Shown here: piece by piece, positions 35,392 through 44,607 of the stretch | Layout of the letters: every line of letters begins with the position of its first letter | How positions within the stretch are numbered: position 1 is the first letter of the stretch | Assembly: GCA_963676095.1 (NCBI GenBank) | Contig: OY781040.1 | Coordinates: 2,852,001-2,916,000, forward strand | Length of the DNA: 64,000 bases | Direction of reading: 5' to 3' | From: G963676095 sp963676095 | GTDB taxonomy: Bacteria; Bacteroidota; Bacteroidia; Bacteroidales; Prolixibacteraceae | Position numbers and translations under genes: made by a program | The notes under the pieces: model-generated | Database searches by the model: none | What the model saw: only the letters and a program-made list of their open reading frames with translations | What the model was told of the DNA's origin: nothing

Positions 35392-35399
35392 CAAAGATA
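35392..35399 (-). promoter_or_regulatory. -7 box of the flippase gene
   Basis: Minus-strand TATCTTTG. It overlaps the most upstream possible start codon, which is why the start at 35373 is preferred. Confidence 0.55.
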
Positions 35400-35624
35400 G
35401 CTATTTGCAGTGATCTGGTTAAAAAGTCGATAAAACTTTTCTTATGAAGCAAACAGTTATAATAAATTATTTATATACAACAATTTATGAGCTAAATAAG
35501 CAAACGGATTTTAAATATAAAAATACAAAAGTAAAACCATAAACTTTGATAAAATCCGCTTTGTTTGCGCAGCTTTTTATGTATTTTTATCCGTCTTATT
35601 TTTTTATTATAAAATTGAATCAAA

Positions 35625-36710
35625 ATGAAGTTTAAAGTTTTCAGCTTGATGATCATCAGTTTATTTCTTTTAACGGGAATTTCCTGCAGCAACACGGCAA
35701 AAAGTTCCAGAAAACCAGTATCTAAAATCACTGTTTCATCTGGCGGAAAAAAAATTTATACAGGTGATCCTGTCACAATAATTGTTTCAGTAAAAGTAAA
35801 AGGGGGAGAGCTTGACAAGGCAGAACTTTTTCTGGACAATGAATTGGTAAAAACTTCAAAAGAAACGGATTTCAATTACACGGTGAACAAGTTTGATATG
35901 CCCGGAAAGCATCAGGTCAAGGTAATCGCCAATAAGGGCGATGGGGTAGAGGGGGCCAGTTTTAGCTCTTTTGAAGTACTTTCCGATATAATACCTGAGC
36001 AGGATACTTACGAAGTTCAGAATACATATCCGCATAACACGGACCACTTTACCCAGGGACTTGAAATCCATAACGGCGAATTTTATGAAAGTACAGGTGA
36101 AAAAGGAAAATCAGGTATTTTCAGGTTCGATCTGAAGAGCGGAAAAGTACTTCAGTCGATAAAGATGCCGGATAAATATTTCGGCGAAGGTATTACTATT
36201 ATGAATAATAAAATTTACCAGATCACCTATAAAGCTCAAAAAGGTTTTGTTTATGATTTAAATACTTTTGCAAAGGTCGACAGTTTTACCTATGAAACAC
36301 CTCAGGGCTGGGGGTTGACGCATGATGACAAATACCTTATAAAAACTGACAGTTCTGAATATTTGCATTTTATAGATCCAAAAACGATGAAGGTTGTGAA
36401 AAAAGTTGCCGTCTATGACCATAACGGCCCGGTAATGCAACTTAATGAACTGGAATATTCAGATGGTTATATTTATGCCAATATATGGACAACCAATTAT
36501 GTTGTCAAAATTGATACTGAAGCAGGTAAAGTAGTTTCCAAAATTGATTTTTCAGGGCTGCTTTCAGTAATGTATAACCCAAATAAACCAGTTGATGTAC
36601 TAAACGGGATAGCGATCGATGCGGTAAGCAAGAAAATGTATGTTACCGGAAAACTTTGGCCCAAACTTTTTGAAGTGAAACTTGTCAAAAAAGACGGGGC
36701 TCGTCATTAA
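35625..36710 (+). CDS. Glutaminyl-peptide cyclotransferase (glutamine cyclotransferase)
   Basis: Cyclises N-terminal glutamine to pyroglutamate on exported proteins; beta-propeller family. 361 residues with a lipoprotein-type signal MKFKVFSLMIISLFLLTGIS followed by Cys21. An Ig-like N-terminal segment (about 35-120, VTIIVSVKVKGGELDKAELFLDN) precedes the propeller, which has YPHNTDHFTQGLEIHNGEFYES, KYFGEGITIMNNKIYQITYK, QGWGLTHDDKYLIKTD and LNELEYSDGYIYANIWTT, all characteristic. Its last 26 bases overlap convergently with the 3' end of ruvB. Only rightward gene in this leftward block. Confidence 0.9.
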   Translation: MKFKVFSLMIISLFLLTGISCSNTAKSSRKPVSKITVSSGGKKIYTGDPVTIIVSVKVKGGELDKAELFLDNELVKTSKETDFNYTVNKFDMPGKHQVKVIANKGDGVEGASFSSFEVLSDIIPEQDTYEVQNTYPHNTDHFTQGLEIHNGEFYESTGEKGKSGIFRFDLKSGKVLQSIKMPDKYFGEGITIMNNKIYQITYKAQKGFVYDLNTFAKVDSFTYETPQGWGLTHDDKYLIKTDSSEYLHFIDPKTMKVVKKVAVYDHNGPVMQLNELEYSDGYIYANIWTTNYVVKIDTEAGKVVSKIDFSGLLSVMYNPNKPVDVLNGIAIDAVSKKMYVTGKLWPKLFEVKLVKKDGARH

Positions 36711-37707
36711 TCTTTACTTTTCCAAGGTGGGTATATGCAAGCTCTGTGGCTTCACGCCCCCGGGGTGTTCTTTTTATAAAGCCTTCTTTTATAAGAAAAG
36801 GTTCGTAAACTTCTTCTATAGTCCCGCTATCTTCACCAACAGCTGTTGAAATAGTAGTTAATCCAACAGGTCCTCCCTTAAATTTATCGATGATCGTTTT
36901 TAAAATCTTGTTATCCATTTCGTCCAGACCATGCTTGTCTATATTTAAGGCCTCAAGCGAATAGCGCGTAATATCAAGATCAATATTTCCGCTCCCCTTA
37001 ACCTGGGCAAAGTCCCTTACCCGTCTAAGCAAGGCATTGGCTATACGTGGAGTACCGCGGCTCCTGGAAGCTATTTCAATAGCAGCACGTTCATCAATCC
37101 CTACATTTAAAATTTTAGAGGAACGCTTTACTATTCCGGTTAAAATTTTCAAATCATAATATTCAAAATGAGCTTTGATCCCGAAGCGGGCACGGAGAGG
37201 ACTGGTAAGAAGTCCGGAACGGGTAGTGGCACCTATAAGGGTAAACGGATTAAGCTCAAGCTGAATAGAGCGCGCACTTGGCCCTTTATCTATCATGATA
37301 TCAATTTTATAATCTTCCATAGCCGAGTAAAGATACTCTTCCACAATCGGGCTTAAACGGTGTATTTCATCAATAAAAAGGACATCATGTTTATCAAGGT
37401 TTGTCAACAAACCGGCCAGATCGCCAGGCTTGTCAAGTACAGGACCTGAAGTGAGCTTTAGGTTTACACCGAGCTCATTGGAAATAATATTTGAAAGCGT
37501 CGTCTTACCGAGTCCGGGAGGACCGAAAAGTAAAACATGATCCAAAGCTTCGTTCCGCATCCTGGCTGCCTTAACAAATACCTTCAGATTTTCGACAATC
37601 TGTTCCTGCCCGCTGAAATCATCAAAACTCAACGGTCTTAATTTCCTGTCGAATTCCGTATCCTTTTCAGGAAATGATGAATTGTGAAGGTCAATCTCTT
37701 CCGACAT
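36685..37707 (-). CDS. ruvB: Holliday junction branch-migration helicase RuvB
   Basis: AAA+ motor that, with RuvA, drives branch migration of recombination intermediates. 340 residues, full length. Walker A GPPGLGKTTL near residue 62, Walker B VLFIDEIHRL near 110, sensor GATTRSGLLTSPLRARFG near 160, and the C-terminal winged helix TPRGREATELAYTHLG. Convergent 26-base overlap with the glutaminyl cyclase gene. A -7 box lies about 30 bases upstream. Confidence 0.97.
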   Translation of the reverse strand: MSEEIDLHNSSFPEKDTEFDRKLRPLSFDDFSGQEQIVENLKVFVKAARMRNEALDHVLLFGPPGLGKTTLSNIISNELGVNLKLTSGPVLDKPGDLAGLLTNLDKHDVLFIDEIHRLSPIVEEYLYSAMEDYKIDIMIDKGPSARSIQLELNPFTLIGATTRSGLLTSPLRARFGIKAHFEYYDLKILTGIVKRSSKILNVGIDERAAIEIASRSRGTPRIANALLRRVRDFAQVKGSGNIDLDITRYSLEALNIDKHGLDEMDNKILKTIIDKFKGGPVGLTTISTAVGEDSGTIEEVYEPFLIKEGFIKRTPRGREATELAYTHLGKVKINDEPRLF

Positions 37708-37735
37708 ATAAAACGATTAATTTTCCTGCTGACGA

Positions 37736-37743
37736 CAAAGATA
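37736..37743 (-). promoter_or_regulatory. -7 box of ruvB
   Basis: Minus-strand TATCTTTG, about 30 bases upstream of ATG 37707. Confidence 0.5.
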
Positions 37744-37778
37744 GCTTTAATTAACGAAGCTAAAAATTAATATATGAC

Positions 37779-38168
37779 TCAGCTTATGATGTTAAGTTCC
37801 CTGAATATCTGGTTTAGCCTTTCCATATCAAACGGTTTTGCCATGAATTCGTTCATTCCGTAAGAGAGGCACTTTTCGCGATCGTTATCCATTGTATTTG
37901 CTGTCAGCGCTATGATCAGTGTCTGAGGTGTAATGTGATTGCTGTTTTCATATTCCCTGATTTTTAAAGTAGCATCCAGTCCATCCATCACGGGCATCAT
38001 AATATCCATGAGAATTACGTCAAACTTATTTATTTTGAATAAATCAAGAGCTTCCTGCCCGTTGTTTGCTATTGTTACTTCATGCTTTAATTTTTTAAGG
38101 CTAAAAGTTACAATGCGCTGATTTAAAATGTTATCTTCTACCAATAATATAGAAAGTCTTTCTTTCAT
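37779..38168 (-). CDS. Stand-alone CheY-like response regulator receiver
   Basis: Single receiver domain, 129 residues, with no output domain. Acidic pocket Glu11-Asp12, phospho-acceptor Asp55 in VILMDIMMPVMDG, the conserved Thr in IALTAN near 90, and Lys in MAKPFD near 111. The MPVMDG-type receiver resembles those that take part in hybrid-kinase relays. No cognate kinase lies beside it. It borders the 1.06 kb gene-free AT-rich stretch. Confidence 0.92.
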   Translation of the reverse strand: MKERLSILLVEDNILNQRIVTFSLKKLKHEVTIANNGQEALDLFKINKFDVILMDIMMPVMDGLDATLKIREYENSNHITPQTLIIALTANTMDNDREKCLSYGMNEFMAKPFDMERLNQIFRELNIIS

Positions 38169-39227
38169 TCCGATTATCCCTAATACGTGATAAAATTAAT
38201 TTCATTTTTAAAAATAGAAATCATTTCTCTGTTTAAACAGCTTATTTAAATATATTATTTTTTAAAAGAATTTTATAATAATAAATATATCCTGTTAATA
38301 TTTGTGAAAAGTTTTTTTCTTTAGTCTTGTTTTTTAGTGATTCTGTTTTTTATGATTCTTTATACACTTTTGTTTAACTTTCTTTTCTTTTGAAAACCAA
38401 TGTCTTTTATACTTTATCAACAATTGTTGGTATCTGTTTATTTTTATTTTTATTTTTTAAAAAAGCTTTTTGTAACTGTTTATTTTTTGGTTATTCTTTT
38501 TTGTTCTTTTCTCTTGCCTTTTTCATTTTTACTCGTTTTGATAAATAAGTGTTAAAAACCAAATTAATTATTAAAAAAATGTTTCTTAAATATTAACAGC
38601 TCTGCATTCTTTGTTAACAATTATTTCTTTTTGTTCCTTGCTGTGTACCAGTCACTTTTTATTTTTCATTTTATTTTATAAACAGTCTGTTTATTTGGTA
38701 TCTTTTTATTCTGTCTTATTTTTATGTTCTTTAAACTGCCTCTATGTTGTTTATTTTGTAGATAATAAACAATTTCTTAGATTAGCTTCTAACTTTATAT
38801 CTTTTAAGTTTTACGTATAATTTTTTTGTGTTGCACAAGATTATTTAAATATAAAAAGATTTTTTTATATTTATTATTTTAATTTTATAGTTTAAGGTTC
38901 TCTTTAGAAGTTTTCTTTTTTTACTGGTAGTTATTTTGTTTTAGTCTTACTTTTGCTCCTTTTTGAGATTATCGTATATTTTTTAATAATTAACTGATTG
39001 TTATTGTCTTCTTTTTTATTTAACAATATAGATTCAATTAGGTTTTAAAATTTTAATCTTTGTTTAAGGGAGGGAGGAATTATTTTTATTGTTATGTCTT
39101 TTTATTGATATATTCATGTTTTTAAGCAGCTAATTTTACTAAATCGGATATAATTTTGTTTATTCAAAAAATGGATGTCATAACTTTCTCTTTTGTTTTA
39201 ATTTGAAATTGTCTTCTGATAGGTAAG
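38169..39227. other. 1.06 kb AT-rich, T-skewed gene-free region (origin candidate)
   Basis: No credible gene. The + strand is strongly T-biased from about 38300 (69 of 120 bases at 38641-38760 are T, counted by eye). Near-matches to the DnaA box TTATNCACA occur at 38360-38368 (TTATACACT) and 38414-38422 (TTATCAACA), each 8 of 9. A perfect 12-bp palindrome CAACAATTGTTG is at 38418-38429. Genes diverge from this stretch, and a parS-like site lies 3 kb to the right. A hydrophobic 69-codon frame at 38611-38820 is judged a by-product of the T-rich composition. Confidence 0.4.
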
Positions 39228-39623
39228 ATGAATAATTATTTAAAGATACCATCGGACATAAAATATCTTGATCAGGTAAAAAATTTTGTTTATGAAATAT
39301 TAGAGCAAAATAGTGTAACTGATTCTGCAATGCTTTTTATTAATCTTTGCGTGAATGAGTGTGTTAGTAATGCAATTGTTCATGGAAATAGGGGTGATAT
39401 AAATAAATATGTATTGATTTCTTTTTTTTCTGAATCTGATTTCTTATTTTTTGAAATTGCTGATGAGGGATATGGTTTCAATTATATGGATTTGCCTGAT
39501 CCGACTTCTTTCGATAATATAAAAAAGGAAGGTGGGAGAGGTCTCTATATTATTCAGTCGTTTGCAGATGAAATTAAATTTAAAAATAACGGTTCACTAG
39601 TTCAATTAAAATTTAAATTGTGA
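39228..39623 (+). CDS. RsbW/SpoIIAB-like ATP-binding (HATPase_c) protein
   Basis: Small GHKL ATPase-domain protein of the anti-sigma-factor kinase type. 131 residues: N-box NECVSNAIVHGN (near 47-58), G1 IADEGYGFNYMD, G2 GGRGLYIIQSFADE. No sensor or histidine-kinase domain. The usual partner anti-anti-sigma factor is not adjacent; the gene is instead coupled to ybeY (GTGA overlap), an arrangement frequent in Bacteroidota. Target is unknown. Codon use is visibly AT-rich, as in the genes downstream. Confidence 0.85.
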   Translation: MNNYLKIPSDIKYLDQVKNFVYEILEQNSVTDSAMLFINLCVNECVSNAIVHGNRGDINKYVLISFFSESDFLFFEIADEGYGFNYMDLPDPTSFDNIKKEGGRGLYIIQSFADEIKFKNNGSLVQLKFKL

Positions 39624-40033
39624 GTATTAGTTTCTTTTTTGAAGACACTCCTTCTGTCGCGTTTAGCAGGAGAGAGATTAAAAGCTGGATTATTGCTTCC
39701 ATTACTTTTGAAAATAAAAAGGTGGGTAATATTAATTTTATTTTTTGTTCGGATAGATATCTTTTAAAGATTAACCAGCAGTATCTTAAACATGATTATT
39801 TTACTGATATTGTAACATTTGATTATGTTGAAGGAGATATAATTTCTGGTGATGTATTTATAAGTATAGATAGGGTTAAGGAAAATTCTGGAATTTATAA
39901 TGTTTCTTTTGAAACTGAGCTTCATCGTATTATTATACATGGTGTACTTCATTTGCTTGGTTATCATGATAAGGACCCTGAAGATAAAACGCTTATGACT
40001 CGAAAGGAAGATTATTATTTGTCTCGGTTTTGA
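39620..40033 (+). CDS. ybeY: rRNA maturation endoribonuclease YbeY
   Basis: Metal-dependent RNase needed for 16S rRNA 3'-end maturation and ribosome quality control. 137 residues, starting at GTG 39620 that overlaps the stop of the previous gene. The signature HGVLHLLGYHDKD supplies His107 and His111; the third metal ligand of the usual HGxLHLxGxDH pattern is displaced, reading HD with His116 and Asp117. A GY-x-DK form is, as I recall, common in this phylum. Confidence 0.93.
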   Translation: MSISFFFEDTPSVAFSRREIKSWIIASITFENKKVGNINFIFCSDRYLLKINQQYLKHDYFTDIVTFDYVEGDIISGDVFISIDRVKENSGIYNVSFETELHRIIIHGVLHLLGYHDKDPEDKTLMTRKEDYYLSRF

Positions 40034-40229
40034 TCATTTGTGTAACGGATGTTTTTATAAGCATCCTATATTAACTTTTCAGTTTTATGTTTTGTTTTTC
40101 TATTCTTTAATAATTTGTGTGTTAACTTTTTTAATATTTTATTTTTTAATGGAAGTTTGTGTTTTATGTATATGAATTTTTCATTTATAACATAAGTTTT
40201 AAGAGTGTTTCATTTTCAATGAATTCTAT

Positions 40230-40237
40230 TAATTTTG
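40230..40237 (+). promoter_or_regulatory. -7 box of mnmG
   Basis: TAATTTTG, a full TAnnTTTG match, 20 bases before ATG 40257. A TTTC at 40208-40211 is 18 bases upstream and may act as a weak -33. mnmG therefore probably has its own promoter in addition to any read-through. Confidence 0.5.
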
Positions 40238-40256
40238 TGATCTAAAATTTTTTATC

Positions 40257-42134
40257 ATGTTACCATATTATGATGTAATAGTAGTTGGTGGTGGGCATGC
40301 TGGTTGTGAAGCTGCAGCAGCGGCTGCAAATTTGGGATCGAAGACATTGCTCATAACTATGGATATGACAAAATTTGCACAAATGTCCTGTAATCCTGCT
40401 ATTGGTGGTATTGCTAAAGGACAGATTGTGCGTGAGATTGATGCTTTGGGTGGATATACTGGAATTGTTACTGATAAAACTTCTATACAATTCAGAATGC
40501 TCAATCGCTCGAAAGGACCGGCAATGTGGAGTCCGAGAGCACAAAGTGACAGGATGCGGTTTACTGAAACCTGGCGGTTGGAACTTGAGAATACTAAAAA
40601 TTTAGATTTATGGCAGGATGTTGTGATTCATCTTCTTATTGAAAATGGCTGCGTTACAGGGGTTAGAACACGTATTGGTGTGGAATTCATGGCAAAAACT
40701 GTTATTCTTACCAATGGAACTTTTCTTAATGGTTTGATGCATATCGGACGTTCCCAAATGGAGGGAGGTAGGATTGGAGAGTCGGCCTCTTATTTTATAA
40801 GTGATCAGTTAGCTGAGGTTGGTTTTAAAACTGGTCGGCTCAAGACAGGTACGCCTGTCAGAATTGATGGCAGATCTATCGATTTTAATAAACTTACGGA
40901 GCAAAAAGGTGATGAAGGTTATTATAAGTTTTCTTATTTACCGTCAGTAAAAACTGATCTTAAACAACGAAGTTGTTGGATTACCTATACTAATGAGCAG
41001 GTTCATCATGTTTTGGAAGAGGGGTTCAATGATTCGCCTATGTATAATGGAACTATTAAAAGTATAGGTCCAAGGTATTGTCCGAGTATTGAATCTAAAC
41101 TAGTAACTTTTTCAGAAAAGAATTCTCACCAGTTGTTTCTTGAACCTGAAGGGGAAAATACGGTTGAATATTATTTAAATGGATTTTCTTCTTCTTTACC
41201 TTGGAATGTTCAGTATAGGGCTTTACGGTTAATACCTGGTTTGGAAAACGTTGTTATTTTCCGGCCTGGATATGCTATTGAATATGATTATTTTGATCCC
41301 ACTCAACTAAATCATTCTCTTGAAACTAAGTTGATAGAAAATCTCTTTTTTGCTGGACAAATTAATGGAACTACTGGTTATGAAGAGGCAGCTGCACAGG
41401 GTTTGATTGCTGGTATTAATGCTCATCAAAAGGCTCACGGTCTTGATGAATTTATATTATCGAGGGATGAAGCTTATATTGGGGTTTTGGTTGATGATCT
41501 AGTGATGAAAGGAGTTGATGAGCCTTATCGCATGTTTACTTCAAGAGCCGAGTATCGAATTCTTTTGAGACAGGATGATGCAGATTTAAGACTTACTCCA
41601 AAATCTTTTGATTTAGGTTTGGCCTCTAAGGAGCGAATGAATTTACTCAGCGAAAAAATTAAATTTAAGGATAAGATCATTGAATTTGTTTCTGATTTTT
41701 CAATAAAACCTCAATTTATCAATGATCTTTTGGCGCAAAAGGAAACTTCTTTATTAAAGCAAGGAGTTAAACTAAGGGATATTATTTTGAGGCCTCAGAT
41801 AACAATATTTGATTTAATAGAGCCTATTGTTCCGTTTAAAAGGTTTTTGAGAGATATACCTGTTGAGCGTTTTAATGAAATAGTAGAATCGGCTGAAATT
41901 TTGATTAAGTATAGTGGTTATATTGATCGTGAAAGATTAATGGCTGATAAGTTTAAAAGACTTGAAAATTTGGTTATTGAGGGAAAATTTGATTATCAAA
42001 GTATTCATACTATATCTACGGAAGCCAGACAAAAATTGACTAAATTAAATCCTAAAACTATTGGTCAGGCTAGTAGAATATCAGGTGTTAGCCCTGCAGA
42101 TATTAATGTACTTTTAATTATGATGGGGAGATGA
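40257..42134 (+). CDS. mnmG: tRNA uridine-5-carboxymethylaminomethyl modification enzyme MnmG (GidA)
   Basis: FAD-dependent enzyme that, with MnmE, modifies wobble uridine in tRNAs. 625 residues, full length. FAD-binding GGGHAGCEAAAAAANLG at 11-27, CNPAIGGIAKGQIVREIDALGG near 46, GLMHIGRSQMEGGRIGE near 160, and the C-terminal helical MnmE-binding domain with TEARQKLTKLNPKTIGQASRISGVSPADI. Its stop codon (42132-42134) lies inside the left arm of the parS-like palindrome. The gene is famous as a neighbour of oriC in several other phyla. Confidence 0.97.
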   Translation: MLPYYDVIVVGGGHAGCEAAAAAANLGSKTLLITMDMTKFAQMSCNPAIGGIAKGQIVREIDALGGYTGIVTDKTSIQFRMLNRSKGPAMWSPRAQSDRMRFTETWRLELENTKNLDLWQDVVIHLLIENGCVTGVRTRIGVEFMAKTVILTNGTFLNGLMHIGRSQMEGGRIGESASYFISDQLAEVGFKTGRLKTGTPVRIDGRSIDFNKLTEQKGDEGYYKFSYLPSVKTDLKQRSCWITYTNEQVHHVLEEGFNDSPMYNGTIKSIGPRYCPSIESKLVTFSEKNSHQLFLEPEGENTVEYYLNGFSSSLPWNVQYRALRLIPGLENVVIFRPGYAIEYDYFDPTQLNHSLETKLIENLFFAGQINGTTGYEEAAAQGLIAGINAHQKAHGLDEFILSRDEAYIGVLVDDLVMKGVDEPYRMFTSRAEYRILLRQDDADLRLTPKSFDLGLASKERMNLLSEKIKFKDKIIEFVSDFSIKPQFINDLLAQKETSLLKQGVKLRDIILRPQITIFDLIEPIVPFKRFLRDIPVERFNEIVESAEILIKYSGYIDRERLMADKFKRLENLVIEGKFDYQSIHTISTEARQKLTKLNPKTIGQASRISGVSPADINVLLIMMGR

Positions 42135-42156
42135 TGTTCCACGTGGAACATCATCT
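42129..42156. promoter_or_regulatory. parS-like ParB-binding palindrome
   Basis: A 28-bp perfect palindrome. The inner 16 bases (42135-42150) read TGTTCCACGTGGAACA, matching the chromosomal parS consensus TGTTYCACGTGRAACA at every position. The outer arms add AGATGA and TCATCT. The left arm overlaps the mnmG stop codon. No T-run follows on the + strand, so a terminator is a weaker reading. parS sites in bacterial chromosomes cluster near the replication origin. Confidence 0.85.
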
Positions 42157-42252
42157 AAAAATGATGAAAAATATTTTAACATTATTATTTTATTTTTTGT
42201 CATTTTTAGATAAAAGATAATAATTGTATTTGTATATATAATAAACAAATAA

Positions 42253-42771
42253 ATGAATTTAAAAAACAGCATCAGAGAAATACCTGATTTTCCTACAAAA
42301 GGGATCAATTTTAAAGATATTACTACACTTCTTAAAGATCCAATAGCTTTTCATGAAGTTGTAATAAATATTGTAGACCGGTTTTGTGATAAGAAAATTA
42401 CTAAAATTGTATCTCTTGAATCGAGAGGATTTATTGTTGGGGGTGCAATTGCTTATTGTTTGAATGCTGGTTTTGTGCCTGTAAGAAAGAAAGGAAAACT
42501 TCCCGGAACAATAATTCATGAATCCTATGAATTGGAATACGGAACTGATATTATTGAAATGCATGCCGATGCTCTTAATGAAAATGACGTTGTACTTATT
42601 CATGATGATTTACTGGCTACTGGAGGTACAGCTTTAGCTGCCTTGAATTTAGTTCAACAAATGAATATTCGGAAAGTTTATTTTTCCTTTATTTGCGATC
42701 TTACATTTATAGAAAATTCAAATAAAGATATCCTTTCAGCATACGAGACACATTCCTTGGTTAAATATTAA
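42253..42771 (+). CDS. apt: Adenine phosphoribosyltransferase
   Basis: Salvages adenine plus PRPP to AMP. 172 residues. N-terminal SIREIPDFPTKGINFKDITTLL is diagnostic; the SRGFIVGGAIAYCLNAGFVPVRKKGKLPG segment carries the flexible-loop region; the PRPP motif VVLIHDDLLATGGTALAAL is near residue 115 with the expected acidic pair. It is followed 3 bases later by uvrC, so the two are cotranscribed. Confidence 0.96.
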   Translation: MNLKNSIREIPDFPTKGINFKDITTLLKDPIAFHEVVINIVDRFCDKKITKIVSLESRGFIVGGAIAYCLNAGFVPVRKKGKLPGTIIHESYELEYGTDIIEMHADALNENDVVLIHDDLLATGGTALAALNLVQQMNIRKVYFSFICDLTFIENSNKDILSAYETHSLVKY

Positions 42772-42774
42772 TTT

Positions 42775-44607
42775 TTGTACGAGGTTTTGAAAAATCAATC
42801 ATTTAATAGCAGAATTGAGTATCTAAAAAAACAGGTTTCTGTTTTGCCTGAGGCTCCGGGAATTTATCAATATTTTGATCGTTCCGGAAAAATTATTTAT
42901 GTTGGAAAGGCAAAAAATTTGAAACGCCGTGTTTCTTCCTATTTTTCACGAAATCATGACAGCCGAAAGACGGCTATGCTGGTCAGAAATATTGCCGAAA
43001 TAAAACATCTGATTGTAGAAACGGAACAAGATGCCCTTTTGCTTGAAAATAATCTGATTAAAAAATATCAGCCCCGATATAATATTTTGTTGAAAGATGA
43101 TAAAACATATCCTTGGATAGTTATTAAAAATGAACGATTTTCCAGGGTATTTCAAACGAGAAATCTAATAAAGGATGGTTCGTCTTATTTTGGCCCTTAT
43201 ACATCTGTTCTGGCAGTGCGGACACTCCTTGATCTTTTTAGACGTTTGTATAAGCTCCGTAACTGCAAGTTTAATCTTTCTAAAGAAAATATTGTTGCAG
43301 ATAAATTTAAGGTTTGTCTTGAATATCATATAGGGAATTGTCTTGGACCTTGCGAAGGATTACAGTCTGAAGATGATTATAACCAGTCTATTGATGAAAT
43401 CAAAAATATTTTAAAAGGAAATATTTCAGGAGTGATTAAATATCTGAAGGAATTGATGAAAAAAATGTCTGATGAGTATCGCTTTGAAGAAGCTAATCAG
43501 ATTAAGGAAAAATTAGTTATACTTCAAAAGTTTCAAAATAAATCGACAGTTGTCAGTTCTACTATTACTGATGTTGATGTTTTCGGTATTGATGTTGTTG
43601 AAAAATCTGCCTTTATAAATTACTTGAAGGTTATTGATGGTGCCATCGTACAGACATATACTACTGAGATAAGAAAAGCTCTTGATGAAACACCTGCAGA
43701 ACTGCTTGCTTATGCTATTGTTGATATCAGACAAAAGATATTTTCAAATTCAAAAGAATTATTGGTTCCCTATGATCCGGAAATTTCATTTGAACAGGTA
43801 GCTTTCAGAGTTCCTGAAAGAGGAGATAAAAAAAAATTGCTTGATCTTTCGATTAGAAATGCAAAGTATTTTCGACTTGAAAAAGAAAAACAAATGGTTT
43901 TATCAAAACCTCAAAAAAATACTTCCAGAATTTTAGAAACTGTTAAGAAAGATCTTCATCTCATGGAATTGCCTGTACAAATCGAATGTTTTGATAATTC
44001 AAATCTTTTGGGAACTAATCCTGTTGCTGCCTGTGTGGTATTTAAAAATGCGAGACCTGCTAAAAAAGAATATCGTCATTTTAATATTAAAACAGTTGAA
44101 GGCCCTAATGATTTTGCTTCTATGGAAGAAATCGTGTACAGAAGGTATAAACGACAAGTCGACGAGAATAAGCCACTTCCGCAACTGATCATTATTGATG
44201 GTGGAAAAGGTCAATTGGGAATGGCATTGAATGCCTTGGAGAAATTGGGACTGAGGGGAAAAATTGCAATTATTGGAATTGCTAAAAAATTGGAAGAAAT
44301 ATTTTTTCCCGACGATTCTGTTCCTTTATATCTGGATAAAAATTCGGAAACTTTAAAAGTGATTCAACAGGCGAGGGACGAAGCTCATAGGTTTGGAATT
44401 ACTTTTCACCGGAATAAAAGGTCAAAAAATTTTATTAAGTCCCAGCTTGAAGAAATTCCTGGAATAGGAGAGAAGACTATTCAATATCTTATGAAGGAGT
44501 TTAAGAGCCTTGAGAATTTGAAAAAACAACCCTATAATACAGTTGCAGCCCAAATAGGCGATTCTCGCGCATCTAAAATATTCGATTTTTTAGGTTTAAA
44601 TCATTGA
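42775..44607 (+). CDS. uvrC: Excinuclease ABC subunit C
   Basis: Makes the dual incisions in nucleotide-excision repair with UvrAB. 610 residues. The best start is TTG at 42775, 3 bases after the apt stop; no ATG exists before the conserved GIY-YIG domain (APGIYQYFDRSGKIIYVGKAKNLKRRVSSYF). A UVR motif (KYLKELMKKMSDEYRFEEANQIKEKL, near 220-245), the RNase H-like endonuclease domain (IECFDNSNLLGTNPVA, IIDGGKGQLGMA), and C-terminal helix-hairpin-helix IPGIGEKTIQYLMKEF follow. Domain complement is complete. Confidence 0.96.
   Translation: MYEVLKNQSFNSRIEYLKKQVSVLPEAPGIYQYFDRSGKIIYVGKAKNLKRRVSSYFSRNHDSRKTAMLVRNIAEIKHLIVETEQDALLLENNLIKKYQPRYNILLKDDKTYPWIVIKNERFSRVFQTRNLIKDGSSYFGPYTSVLAVRTLLDLFRRLYKLRNCKFNLSKENIVADKFKVCLEYHIGNCLGPCEGLQSEDDYNQSIDEIKNILKGNISGVIKYLKELMKKMSDEYRFEEANQIKEKLVILQKFQNKSTVVSSTITDVDVFGIDVVEKSAFINYLKVIDGAIVQTYTTEIRKALDETPAELLAYAIVDIRQKIFSNSKELLVPYDPEISFEQVAFRVPERGDKKKLLDLSIRNAKYFRLEKEKQMVLSKPQKNTSRILETVKKDLHLMELPVQIECFDNSNLLGTNPVAACVVFKNARPAKKEYRHFNIKTVEGPNDFASMEEIVYRRYKRQVDENKPLPQLIIIDGGKGQLGMALNALEKLGLRGKIAIIGIAKKLEEIFFPDDSVPLYLDKNSETLKVIQQARDEAHRFGITFHRNKRSKNFIKSQLEEIPGIGEKTIQYLMKEFKSLENLKKQPYNTVAAQIGDSRASKIFDFLGLNH

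Noticed and set aside
38611..38820. 69-codon hydrophobic open frame in the T-rich gene-free region
   Set aside because: The T-rich + strand automatically yields Phe/Leu-rich frames; no start context, no conserved motif.
42129..42156. Reading the 28-bp palindrome as an intrinsic terminator of mnmG
   Set aside because: No T-run follows on the + strand and the inner bases match parS exactly; a secondary termination role is not excluded.
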